Assembly (NCBI GenBank): GCA_903957405.1
Contig: CAJBPC010000522.1
Span: 1 to 16,574 of the forward strand
Length of the DNA: 16,574 nt
Source: an uncultured bacterium
GTDB taxonomy: Bacteria; Bacteroidota; Bacteroidia; Chitinophagales; Chitinophagaceae
Direction: 5' to 3'
Shown: positions 6,553-14,137 of the stretch, piece by piece
How positions within the stretch are numbered: the stretch's first letter is position 1
How the letters are laid out: every line of letters starts with the position of its first letter
Position numbers and translations under genes: made by a program
Notes under the pieces: generated by a model
Database searches by the model: none
What the model was told of the DNA's origin: nothing
What the model saw: only the letters and a program-made list of their open reading frames with translations

Positions 6553-7656
6553 ATGATGATACTGAAATCTTTTATAATCTCAGCATGCATCCTCATAAGT
6601 ATGCTGCAGCCTTTTGAAGGCTATTCACAAGGCTGTGTCGCCATACGAGGGAGCGGCGGTGCATCCTGTTCACTCACTGGAACATCCGATTCAACAGGAT
6701 GGTTGATCAATGTCAATAATCGGTATTTCAAGTCATACAGGCATTATGTCGGCAAGAAAGAACAACATGAGCGTACTGAAAATGGAACGGAAGTGATCAA
6801 CCATACCTTCAACACGGATATCCTTGTCCAGCGGCAATTGAACCGATCTTGGGCGGTTGCCATCGTCATCCCGGTGATCAGCAATTCAAGGTCTTCGCTG
6901 TATGAGCACGGGGGAAATGCCGCTGGTCCGGGTGCAAGGCATAGCACTCATTCATTTGGATTGGGAGATGTCCGGTTCATTGCGTTCAAGTGGTTACGGG
7001 ATCCCATAACTGCATCCAGATGGAATGTGCAGGCAGGGCTTGGGATCAAGCTGCCTACAGGAGATTACCGCTATCAGGATTATTTCCACAGGAATGATTC
7101 CCTTCAGGTGCTTGGTCCTGTGGATCAATCCATACAGCTTGGAGATGGTGGGACGGGCATTTCAGCGGAGCTGAATGCTTTTTACAGATTTACCGAAAGG
7201 ATCAGTGCATATGCGAATGTCTTCTATCTCGTCAATCCAAGGGAGCAGAATGGTGTCTCGACTGCCAGAGGCGGCGTTCCGACAGCTGCTCAGCTGGCTT
7301 ATGGTAGCAATGTCATGAGTGTTCCGGATCAATATATGCTCAGGGCCGGGTTTAATGTTGCGATGAACAGGTTCTCATTTTCAGCCGGTGCCCGAAAGGA
7401 ATGCATCCCTGCGACAGATCTCATCGGAGGCAGCAATGGATTCCGCCGGCCAGGTTACATCGTCACAATTGAGCCGGGAATGACCTTTCAGGTAAGGCAG
7501 CTCACTTTGTATGCACTTTTGCCCGTGGCGTTGGTAAAGAACCGGACTCAAAGCGTACCCGACCGCATCAGAACCCAAAAAACCGGGATTTACGCTCATG
7601 GCGATGCAGCTTTTGCAGATTACGCTTTGAATGCAGGTGCTGTCATTCGTTTCTGA
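6553..7656 (+). CDS. outer-membrane beta-barrel protein (transporter-like)
   Basis: This 367-residue protein has a signal peptide (about 1-25, ending EGYSQ) and a pattern of amphipathic strands with Gly/aromatic alternation ending in a terminal Phe (AVIRF), as in outer-membrane barrels. Segments such as FGLGDVRFIAFKW and WNVQAGLGIKLPTGDY resemble the Phenol_MetA_deg-type 'transporter' barrels, whose cargo is usually unknown. Near the mature N-terminus Cys28 and Cys39 (CVAIRGSGGASC) could form a disulfide. Two ATG codons (6553, 6556) are tandem; I take the first. It follows the haloperoxidase gene by 61 bases and is probably its outer-membrane partner by location only. A hairpin with a short T-run follows the stop at 7685-7713. 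Confidence 0.75.
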   Translation: MMILKSFIISACILISMLQPFEGYSQGCVAIRGSGGASCSLTGTSDSTGWLINVNNRYFKSYRHYVGKKEQHERTENGTEVINHTFNTDILVQRQLNRSWAVAIVIPVISNSRSSLYEHGGNAAGPGARHSTHSFGLGDVRFIAFKWLRDPITASRWNVQAGLGIKLPTGDYRYQDYFHRNDSLQVLGPVDQSIQLGDGGTGISAELNAFYRFTERISAYANVFYLVNPREQNGVSTARGGVPTAAQLAYGSNVMSVPDQYMLRAGFNVAMNRFSFSAGARKECIPATDLIGGSNGFRRPGYIVTIEPGMTFQVRQLTLYALLPVALVKNRTQSVPDRIRTQKTGIYAHGDAAFADYALNAGAVIRF

Positions 7657-7684
7657 TCCGAATAGTTACATCGGTTATTCATAA

Positions 7685-7713
7685 TTGGGTCGGCCCAAGA
7701 CCCGGATATTTTT
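7685..7713 (+). terminator. probable terminator of the haloperoxidase/barrel operon
   Basis: Two overlapping hairpins are possible: TTGGG-tcgg-CCCAA (7685-7698) or GGGTC-ggcccaa-GACCC (7687-7703). Five T at 7709-7713 follow. It is 28 bases past the barrel gene stop. The T-run is short and offset, so this is moderate evidence. Confidence 0.5.
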
Positions 7714-7746
7714 CAAAAGAAAGGATGCCATTGATCCAAGTGGTGC

Positions 7747-7793
7747 GCTTCAAGGCTGTGGGGACTCTTCAATAATCCCCACAGTCCTGAAGC
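7747..7793. repeat. long imperfect stem-loop
   Basis: GCTTCA, then GG, then CTGTGGGGA (7747-7764) pair with TCCCCACAG, CC and TGAAGC (7776-7793). This gives 17 base pairs with one unpaired base on each side (A7753, T7785) and an 11-base loop. No T-run follows on the plus strand. It may be a small RNA structure, a leader element or a factor-dependent terminator. Confidence 0.6.
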
Positions 7794-7918
7794 CTTTCAC
7801 GCTGACATCCCCATTAAAAATCGGTTTGGGATCTGCTCACGTCCTATTCCCGTATCCCATCTTCTTCCCAAGTCCATGCCGGGTAGAGTATTTGCCCTTT
7901 TCCCTTTCATCTGCATAC

Positions 7919-7951
7919 TATCCGGCTGCCAATGCCGGATATCTTTTTTTT
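7919..7951 (+). terminator. strong intrinsic terminator just upstream of icmF
   Basis: TATCCGGC (7919-7926) pairs perfectly with GCCGGATA (7934-7941) across a 7-base loop, followed by TC and eight T (7944-7951). It lies only 43 bases before the icmF ATG. It may end upstream transcripts or act as an attenuator, because GCCGGGTAG at 7878-7886 can pair with the same 5' arm. Confidence 0.85.
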
Positions 7952-7965
7952 CTCCCATCGTTCAC

Positions 7966-7973
7966 TATTTTTG
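7966..7973 (+). promoter_or_regulatory. -7 promoter element of icmF
   Basis: TATTTTTG matches TAnnTTTG exactly. The expected -33 TTTG region falls in the T-run of the terminator (about 7943-7947), which gives only TTTT. Transcription would start near 7977-7980, leaving a leader of about 15-18 bases. Confidence 0.55.
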
Positions 7974-7977
7974 CAAC

Positions 7978-7991
7978 CTAACAACTGTTAG
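7978..7991. promoter_or_regulatory. operator-like palindrome at the predicted icmF transcription start
   Basis: CTAACA-AC-TGTTAG is a perfect 6+6 dyad with a 2-base spacer. It sits directly after the -7 element and ends 3 bases before the ATG. A repressor bound here would block transcription initiation. The protein is unknown; TetR-like regulators of acyl-CoA genes use sites of this general form (inference). Confidence 0.45.
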
Positions 7992-7994
7992 TTT

Positions 7995-10900
7995 ATGACT
8001 AAACCTTTTGTACCGGTCAATAAGATAAGGATCGTAACCGCCGCCAGTCTGTTCGATGGGCATGATGCGGCGATCAACATCATGCGGAGGATCATGCAGA
8101 GCAAGGGAGCCGAGATCATTCACCTTGGACATAATAGATCGGTTGCAGAGATCGTAGAATGTGCCATTGAGGAGGACGTACAGGGTATAGCCGTCACGTC
8201 TTATCAGGGAGGTCATGTGGAGTTCTTCAAGTATATGAAAGATCTATTGGTGGAGAATGGTTGCGGTCACATCAAGATTTTCGGCGGTGGCGGCGGTACG
8301 ATCTTGCCCGAAGAGATGGCGTTGTTGCATCGTTACGGCATTGCAAGGATCTATTCACCGGATGACGGGAGGCGGATGGGGCTGGAAGGAATGATTGAAG
8401 ATCTCCTCAGTCAGTGTGATTTCCGGTTGGATGAAGAACCCGACGCATTTCTGACGTCGTTAAAGCTTGGCGAATGGAAGGATGTACGCAAGATAGCCCG
8501 TGCCATCACGAATGCGGAGAGCAGGCCTGCAGCAGCCAAGTCTGAACCGGGAATTCCGGATCTGGGGACGCCGATATTGGGCATCACGGGTACCGGAGGG
8601 GCGGGTAAGTCTTCCGTCACCGATGAGATCGTCAGGCGATTCATCGAGTCCTGCCCTGACAAAACGATCGCTGTCATTTCCGTGGATCCTTCGAAGAAGA
8701 AGACCGGAGGTGCGTTGCTGGGCGACCGCATCCGGATGAATGCCATCCACCATCCGCGTGCTTATATGCGGAGTCTGGCCACAAGAGAGAACGATAAGGC
8801 CCTTAGTGCACATATTGACGATGCCATCGCCATCTGTAAAGATGCAGGCTATGATTTCATCATCGTAGAATCGGCTGGTGTGGGACAAAGTGACGCGAGC
8901 ATACTCGACCATTGCAATGTTTCTCTTTATGTGATGACACCAGAATACGGCGCGCCAACACAGTTGGAGAAGATCAACATGCTGGATTATGCCGATCTGA
9001 TCGCCATCAACAAATACGATAAGGCAGGTGCTTCGGATGCATTGTCTGATGTCAGGAAGCAGTACCGGAGAAATCACGGCTTGTGGGATGTGACAGACGA
9101 GCAGATGCCTATCGTCGGAACGATGGCCTCGCAGTTCAACGACCCGGGCATCATGCTGTTATTCAGGCTGATCATGGGTACTGTCGCTCAGAAAACCGGT
9201 GTGATGTTCTTGCCTTCAAGTGAAGCCCTTATAACGAATGCTTCGGATGCGCCGATGCGGTCGTTGATCATCCCTCCGGCACGGACACGCTACCTCAGTG
9301 AGATCGCTGAATCCATTGCAGCCTACAACCGGGGAGTGGAGGAGCAAGCGGGACTCGCATCCAAATGGTACCGGCTCCAGGGTGCTCTTGAGATCTTGGA
9401 AAGGAATGACGACCAGGTCCTGAAAGAAAGGATCGCTGCCGAAGTCAGATCTATTTCAGACAAGTTGCGATCCGAAAGCCGCATGCTTGTCGAAGGGTGG
9501 CCGAAACGGCTCGAGGAGTATCGGAAGGACCAATATGAGTATCATATCCGCGGCAAGATCATCCGGCAGCCGATGACTTTCACCAGTCTTTCAGGTACCC
9601 GTATACGTAAGGTTATTCTTCCGCGTTTCAGTGACTGGGGCGATATCCTTCGCTGGCAGATGCAGGAGAACGCTCCTGGATTTTTCCCCTACACGTCGGG
9701 TGTTTTTCCACTGAAGCGTGACGGGGAGGACCCAACGCGCATGTTCGCTGGAGAAGGCGGTCCAGAGCGCACGAACAGGAGATTTCATTATGTGTCGCAA
9801 GGGCAGTCCGCAAAGCGGCTTTCCACTGCATTCGACTCTGTCACACTCTATGGTGAAGACCCTGCGCATCGTCCTGACATATTCGGGAAAGTCGGCAACA
9901 GCGGGGTCAGCGTGGCAACGCTTGACGATGCCAAGAAACTCTACAGCGGGTTCGACCTGTGTGATCCATTGACATCTGTCAGCATGACCATTAACGGTCC
10001 TGCACCGGTCATCCTCGCCTTTTTCCTCAATGCGGCCATCGACCAGCAATGCGAGAAGCACATCGAAGCGCATGGCCTATGGAAGGAAGTAACGGAAAAG
10101 GCTAACCGAAAATATGGAGGCATGCCTCTCCCCCGGTATCATGATCCCGCTCATCCCGAGGGATTGCCGCCGGGCAGCGACGGATCGGGGCTCAGGCTGC
10201 TGGGCATGACCGGCGATGAAGTGCTCGATTCCGCAACATATGCATCCATCCGGGAGGATGCGCTTCGAAAGGTTCGGGGAACTGTCCAGGCGGACATCCT
10301 GAAGGAGGACCAGGCTCAGAATACCTGCATCTTCAGCACCGAATTCGCGCTTAAGATGATGGGGGACGTACAGGCGTATTTCATCGACCACCAGATCAGG
10401 AATTTCTACAGCGTCTCCATCAGCGGTTATCACATCGCTGAAGCCGGAGCGAACCCGGTGACCCAGCTTGCCTTCACTTTGGCCAACGGATTCACCTTCG
10501 TTGAATATTACCTCAGCAGGGGTATGCTCATTGATGATTTTGCACCGAATCTCTCCTTCTTTTTCAGCAACGGCATGGACCCTGAGTATAGTGTCATCGG
10601 CCGAGTGGCACGGAGGATCTGGGCCAAAGCGATGCGGTACAGGTATGACGCCAAGCCGCGAAGCCAGATGCTGAAGTATCATATACAGACATCCGGCAGG
10701 AGTCTGCATGCGCAGGAAATAGATTTCAATGATATCCGAACGACACTGCAGGCGCTCTACGCCATCTATGACAACTGCAATTCGCTCCATACGAACGCAT
10801 ATGACGAGGCCATCACCACCCCGACCGAAGAAAGTGTTCGTCGTGCCATGGCCATCCAGCTCATCATCAACAGGGAGCTTGGCACGGCGAAAAACGAGAA

Positions 10901-11375
10901 TCCGAACCAGGGTTCTTTCCTCATCGAAGAACTGACCGAGCTGGTGGAGGAGGCTGTGCTTGCAGAATTCAACCGCATTTCTGAACGGGGAGGTGTGCTT
11001 GGAGCGATGGAACGCATGTACCAGCGCAACAAGATCCAGGAAGAAAGTCTTCATTATGAACACCTCAAGCACACGGGTGAACTGCCCGTCATAGGTGTGA
11101 ATGCTTTCTTAAGCAGCAAGGGCAGTCCAACACTCATGCCGGGTGAGGTGATACGCAGCAGTGTGGAGGAGAAGGAGCTGCAGATAGCGAATGTTTCCGC
11201 TTTCAAGGTGCGGAATGCCGATAGGTCGGGGCCTGCTCTGGAAAAGCTCAAGCAGGTGGCGAGGGCCAACGATAATCTCTTTGAGGAACTCATGCAGACC
11301 GTCAGGTACTGTTCACTGGGTCAGATCACTCATGCACTGTACGAGGTAGGGGGGCAATACCGGCGGAATATGTGA
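7995..11375 (+). CDS. icmF: fused isobutyryl-CoA mutase (IcmF) with built-in G-protein chaperone
   Basis: This 1,126-residue cytoplasmic enzyme is an adenosylcobalamin mutase that interconverts isobutyryl-CoA and n-butyryl-CoA. In order: an N-terminal B12-binding domain (about 1-150) with the cobalt-ligand His23 in FDGHDAAIN; a MeaI-type GTPase (about 190-410) with P-loop GTGGAGKS at 199-206, ESAGVGQSD from E292 and NKYD from N339; a linker; and a C-terminal TIM-barrel mutase domain with ISGYHIAEAG (H813). This order is diagnostic of IcmF, because methylmalonyl-CoA mutase has B12 last. The substrate-pocket residues fit IcmF too: F584 (TRMFAGEG) and Q775 (AQNTCIF) replace the Tyr and Arg of methylmalonyl-CoA mutase. 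Residues about 686-761 form an extended insert before GTVQADILKE. The ATG at 7995 directly precedes the conserved B12 domain. It converges on the phosphoesterase gene with 12 bases between stops. Confidence 0.95.
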   Translation: MTKPFVPVNKIRIVTAASLFDGHDAAINIMRRIMQSKGAEIIHLGHNRSVAEIVECAIEEDVQGIAVTSYQGGHVEFFKYMKDLLVENGCGHIKIFGGGGGTILPEEMALLHRYGIARIYSPDDGRRMGLEGMIEDLLSQCDFRLDEEPDAFLTSLKLGEWKDVRKIARAITNAESRPAAAKSEPGIPDLGTPILGITGTGGAGKSSVTDEIVRRFIESCPDKTIAVISVDPSKKKTGGALLGDRIRMNAIHHPRAYMRSLATRENDKALSAHIDDAIAICKDAGYDFIIVESAGVGQSDASILDHCNVSLYVMTPEYGAPTQLEKINMLDYADLIAINKYDKAGASDALSDVRKQYRRNHGLWDVTDEQMPIVGTMASQFNDPGIMLLFRLIMGTVAQKTGVMFLPSSEALITNASDAPMRSLIIPPARTRYLSEIAESIAAYNRGVEEQAGLASKWYRLQGALEILERNDDQVLKERIAAEVRSISDKLRSESRMLVEGWPKRLEEYRKDQYEYHIRGKIIRQPMTFTSLSGTRIRKVILPRFSDWGDILRWQMQENAPGFFPYTSGVFPLKRDGEDPTRMFAGEGGPERTNRRFHYVSQGQSAKRLSTAFDSVTLYGEDPAHRPDIFGKVGNSGVSVATLDDAKKLYSGFDLCDPLTSVSMTINGPAPVILAFFLNAAIDQQCEKHIEAHGLWKEVTEKANRKYGGMPLPRYHDPAHPEGLPPGSDGSGLRLLGMTGDEVLDSATYASIREDALRKVRGTVQADILKEDQAQNTCIFSTEFALKMMGDVQAYFIDHQIRNFYSVSISGYHIAEAGANPVTQLAFTLANGFTFVEYYLSRGMLIDDFAPNLSFFFSNGMDPEYSVIGRVARRIWAKAMRYRYDAKPRSQMLKYHIQTSGRSLHAQEIDFNDIRTTLQALYAIYDNCNSLHTNAYDEAITTPTEESVRRAMAIQLIINRELGTAKNENPNQGSFLIEELTELVEEAVLAEFNRISERGGVLGAMERMYQRNKIQEESLHYEHLKHTGELPVIGVNAFLSSKGSPTLMPGEVIRSSVEEKELQIANVSAFKVRNADRSGPALEKLKQVARANDNLFEELMQTVRYCSLGQITHALYEVGGQYRRNM

Positions 11376-11387
11376 TCGATATTTGGC

Positions 11388-12494
11388 TCAGACACCGGTG
11401 ATTTTTTGGGAGAGTAAAAGCAAGGATTCCTCCTCTGCAATTTTCCTTACGGGCTTATTGTCTTCTTTCACCCATTTTACCAGGCGGATCTGTCCTTCTG
11501 CGATCTCTATGCCTGTGATCGTACCTCCATCGAAACAGCAGCATCCTGCGTTGAAATAACTCGGTTTCATCTCCCGGAATTTGCTGTTCACATGATTGTA
11601 TTCCTTTTTCCGTTTCGGGATCTCCTTTTTGATCTGTTCGATGGAAGCCTTGTCATTTTCCGCTATAGCGTGTTCCAGATCGAGGTAGAGTCGCTCCAGG
11701 TGTGTCAGTGAGTTGAATACGGGCTGGTGTGTATGTCCGGTAATGAGTACAAGGTCTTTCTGTGCGGCACTCCATTCGTACATGAACTCGTTGTGGAGGG
11801 TTTTCCGCTCATGGTTGACGGCGGGTGTGTTCGTGTTCACATCCAGGAATGCCTGAAGGGGTCCCCAGATCCAGGAAACAAACCATTTGCTGAAGGCATT
11901 TCCATCGCTCTGTGCATCTCCCTGATGGCCATGGGTGCAGAAGATGTCCATCGACCTGTCTGCAATGGCCACCCGCAGCACGACACCGGAGAATGCCCTA
12001 ACGGGATGTTCATAGATCATGCGCAGCACTAACGGTGCGAATGGGTCGTTCTGCCAGTAGAGATCATGGTTTCCCGACAACCTTGCATATGCTTTCCGTT
12101 CAATGAAGGCTTTTTCCGCTTCAAAAGTGGCTTTGTTGTGTGTCAAAATCTGGAAGATGTTGTTTTCCCAAAGCTCTTCGCTGTCTCCAAGGTTCAGGTA
12201 ATAGAAACCATTTTGATTGTAATAATCCAGTGCTGCGAGATAAGTTTCTTCTGCGGGCATGAAGTCATCCGAGCCGTTGCGTGCTCCTTTGTGAAGGTCT
12301 GTGAAGATGATGACAGGATGTTGGCTGGGACGAAAGATGATGAGGAGTCCCTCCTTGCCGGGGTTGGACGTGATCTCCCCATAGAGCTCGGTCAGTGCTT
12401 TATTCACATCCGCCTGGTTCGGTGCTGATGAGAAGCGATTGGCCGCCCATGTCACGGGCTTTGCCAGCAGGAATTTCATCGATTTTCTGAGCAT
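11388..12494 (-). CDS. calcineurin-like metallophosphoesterase
   Basis: This 368-residue protein has the five metal-site blocks of calcineurin-like phosphoesterases in order: DLHKG (D66, H68), LGDSEELW (G103, D104), GNHD (141-144), THGHQGD (about 187-193) and GHTHQP (H254, H256). It probably binds two metal ions and hydrolyses a phosphodiester or phosphomonoester; the substrate cannot be read from sequence. A Lys/Glu-rich helical stretch (EHAIAENDKASIEQIKKE) interrupts the region after the last motif, and YFNAGCCCFDGG follows it. I chose the ATG at 12494 (MLRKSMKFLLAKPVTW) because similar Bacteroidota proteins begin near this AKPV-W segment; in-frame ATGs at 12527 and 12479 are alternatives. 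No signal peptide is convincing. It is divergent from the aldehyde dehydrogenase and has no obvious functional partner here. Confidence 0.85.
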   Translation of the reverse strand: MLRKSMKFLLAKPVTWAANRFSSAPNQADVNKALTELYGEITSNPGKEGLLIIFRPSQHPVIIFTDLHKGARNGSDDFMPAEETYLAALDYYNQNGFYYLNLGDSEELWENNIFQILTHNKATFEAEKAFIERKAYARLSGNHDLYWQNDPFAPLVLRMIYEHPVRAFSGVVLRVAIADRSMDIFCTHGHQGDAQSDGNAFSKWFVSWIWGPLQAFLDVNTNTPAVNHERKTLHNEFMYEWSAAQKDLVLITGHTHQPVFNSLTHLERLYLDLEHAIAENDKASIEQIKKEIPKRKKEYNHVNSKFREMKPSYFNAGCCCFDGGTITGIEIAEGQIRLVKWVKEDNKPVRKIAEEESLLLLSQKITGV

Positions 12495-12655
12495 CGAAAA
12501 AGGGGACATACACATGATTTCCGGCATTAAGCGCTGAAGATATCACTGAATCGAACCAAAAACGCGCGGGTTTGTCTGGATTCTTAGATGACAGATGCAA
12601 TTTGTCATGCATACGGAAAAACTAACCTTATTTCAGAGTATCTTCAAATCGCAGT

Positions 12656-14107
12656 ATGCAATTAAAAAAAGTCATGGAAGCTACCATCCCCGTTTCATCA
12701 AAACCCCACGCAGACCTCACAGACCTTCAAGCGAATATATCCGGCACCTTCCGTGCGCAGCAGGATTTTTTCCGTTCAGGAGCTACAAGGCCTTATGCTT
12801 TCAGGAAAGCGCAGCTGCTGAGATTGTTGAAGTCCATACAGGATAACGAACAGTTGATCTCACAGGCTTTATATAAGGATTTGCGGAAGTCTGAGTTCGA
12901 GGCATATGGATCCGAGATCGGTATTTTGTATAAAGAGATCCGCCATACGCTCCGGCATCTCAAAGAATGGATGGAGCCCCGCAGGGTCGCCACGCCGATG
13001 CTTTTTTTCCCTTCATCCAGCCGCATCGTGCCGGATCCTCTTGGGACCGTGCTGATCATCGGACCTTGGAACTATCCATTCCTCCTGGCCATGAATCCAC
13101 TTGTCAGTGCAATCGCCGGCGGTAATACCGCTTTTGTCAAACCCTCCGAACAGGCGCCTCATACAGCCGACATCGTGGAAAAGATCATAAAAGAGTGTTT
13201 TGATCTGTCGTTTGTCGCCGTTTTCCAGGGGCCGGGACATATTGTCGCTCCAGCTATCATTGAAGAAAACAGGTTCGACCATATATTTTTTACCGGAAAC
13301 ATCACTATAGGAAAACGCATCATGGAGATGGCTACTGCGCATCTGACACCGGTCACGCTTGAGCTTGGAGGCAAAAGTCCCTGCATCATCGATCGCGAGG
13401 CGAACCTCGACCATGCTGCACGCAAAGTCGCCTGGAGCAAGATCTTTAATGCCGGGCAGACCTGTGTCGCACCGGACTACCTGCTGGTTCATGCAGATGT
13501 GAAGGATCTTTTTTTAGCAAAACTCAAGGCAGCTTTCGTACGAATGCTCGGGGATGATCCGCAAAAAAGTCCTGATTATGGCCGACTCATCAACCGTAAA
13601 CGCTTTGATGCGGTGGCCGGATATCTAAAAGAGGGTCAAGTTGTTTTCGGTGGACAGACAGATCCGGACGACCTCTATATCGCACCCACCATCCTCGGCG
13701 GGGTTTCCATCCATGACAAGGTCATGCAGGAGGAGATTTTCGGACCCGTCCTTCCCGTGATTACATACCAGCACCGGGAAGAGGTGCTGGACTGGATTGA
13801 GCGGAATCCCTATCCGCTCGCATTATACCTTTTTACATCCAGCAGGGAGTCAGAACGGTTCTATGTCGAAAATGTCCGTTTTGGCGGTGGCTGCATCAAC
13901 AACGGCATCATTCATCTAGGCAATCCTGACCTTCCTTTCGGCGGTGTTGGCGCTAGCGGTATGGGACAGTACCACGGTAAGCACGGATTCGATGTGTTCA
14001 CCCGCCCTAAGAGTATTTTGCGAACGCCGACCTGGTTCGATGTGCCGCTTTGGTATGCTCCTTATGGGAACAACCTGAAGTGGGTAAAAATGTTCTTTCG
14101 TCTTTGA
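12656..14107 (+). CDS. class 3 (ALDH3-type) aldehyde dehydrogenase
   Basis: This 483-residue enzyme oxidises aldehydes, probably fatty or aromatic ones, to carboxylates with NAD(P). The compact N-terminus without the ~50-residue oligomerisation extension, and a length near 480 or less, point to the ALDH3 group. Visible features are the cofactor region IIGPWNYPFLLAMNP, FVKPSEQAPH, the Rossmann turn FTGNITIGKRI, the general base E236 in TLELGGKSP and the catalytic C270 in NAGQTCVAPDY. Late motifs EEIFGPVLPV and LPFGGVGASGMGQYHGK are also present. A second ATG at 12674 would shorten it by six residues and cannot be excluded. The peroxidase-like gene follows after 30 bases, so they may share a transcript and a role against lipid oxidation products (inference). 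Confidence 0.93.
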   Translation: MQLKKVMEATIPVSSKPHADLTDLQANISGTFRAQQDFFRSGATRPYAFRKAQLLRLLKSIQDNEQLISQALYKDLRKSEFEAYGSEIGILYKEIRHTLRHLKEWMEPRRVATPMLFFPSSSRIVPDPLGTVLIIGPWNYPFLLAMNPLVSAIAGGNTAFVKPSEQAPHTADIVEKIIKECFDLSFVAVFQGPGHIVAPAIIEENRFDHIFFTGNITIGKRIMEMATAHLTPVTLELGGKSPCIIDREANLDHAARKVAWSKIFNAGQTCVAPDYLLVHADVKDLFLAKLKAAFVRMLGDDPQKSPDYGRLINRKRFDAVAGYLKEGQVVFGGQTDPDDLYIAPTILGGVSIHDKVMQEEIFGPVLPVITYQHREEVLDWIERNPYPLALYLFTSSRESERFYVENVRFGGGCINNGIIHLGNPDLPFGGVGASGMGQYHGKHGFDVFTRPKSILRTPTWFDVPLWYAPYGNNLKWVKMFFRL

Positions 14108-14137
14108 TTCGATAAAAAGCCGAAAAAAATTGTCCTC

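Larger units (their letters stand above)
7657..7994. other. 338-base non-coding region upstream of icmF
   Basis: No convincing protein gene lies here; one open frame of 98 codons has no recognisable content and ends in low-complexity residues. In order it holds a terminator-like hairpin (7685-7713), a long imperfect stem-loop (7747-7793), a possible short stem TGGGAT/ATCCCA (7827-7859), a strong terminator (7919-7951) with an upstream competing segment (7878-7886), a -7 element (7966-7973) and a palindrome (7978-7991). I looked for cobalamin-riboswitch features, since IcmF uses B12, and saw no B12-box. Confidence 0.7.

Noticed and set aside
7685..7981. A 98-codon plus-strand frame filling the gap before icmF
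   Set aside because: It runs through two hairpins and a terminator T-run and has no conserved content; the RNA structure explains the region better.
7657..7994. Cobalamin riboswitch controlling icmF
   Set aside because: I looked for the B12-box and its flanking conserved segments and did not see them; hairpins alone are not enough.
8460..9077. A 205-codon minus-strand frame in the IcmF GTPase region
   Set aside because: Antisense to conserved P-loop and NKxD motifs; no independent evidence.
10077..11072. A 331-codon open frame on the minus strand inside icmF
   Set aside because: It is antisense to a well-conserved mutase domain and its translation shows no recognisable domain; it is a by-product of icmF codon usage.
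11391..11407. CACCGGTG followed by ATTTTTT as an icmF terminator
   Set aside because: The dyad has no loop, so it cannot form a normal terminator hairpin; the T-run is within the end of the convergent gene.
12571..12604. TTTG and GCAATTTG as an aldehyde dehydrogenase promoter
   Set aside because: The -7 element lacks the TA and the spacing of 22 bases is long; too weak to annotate.
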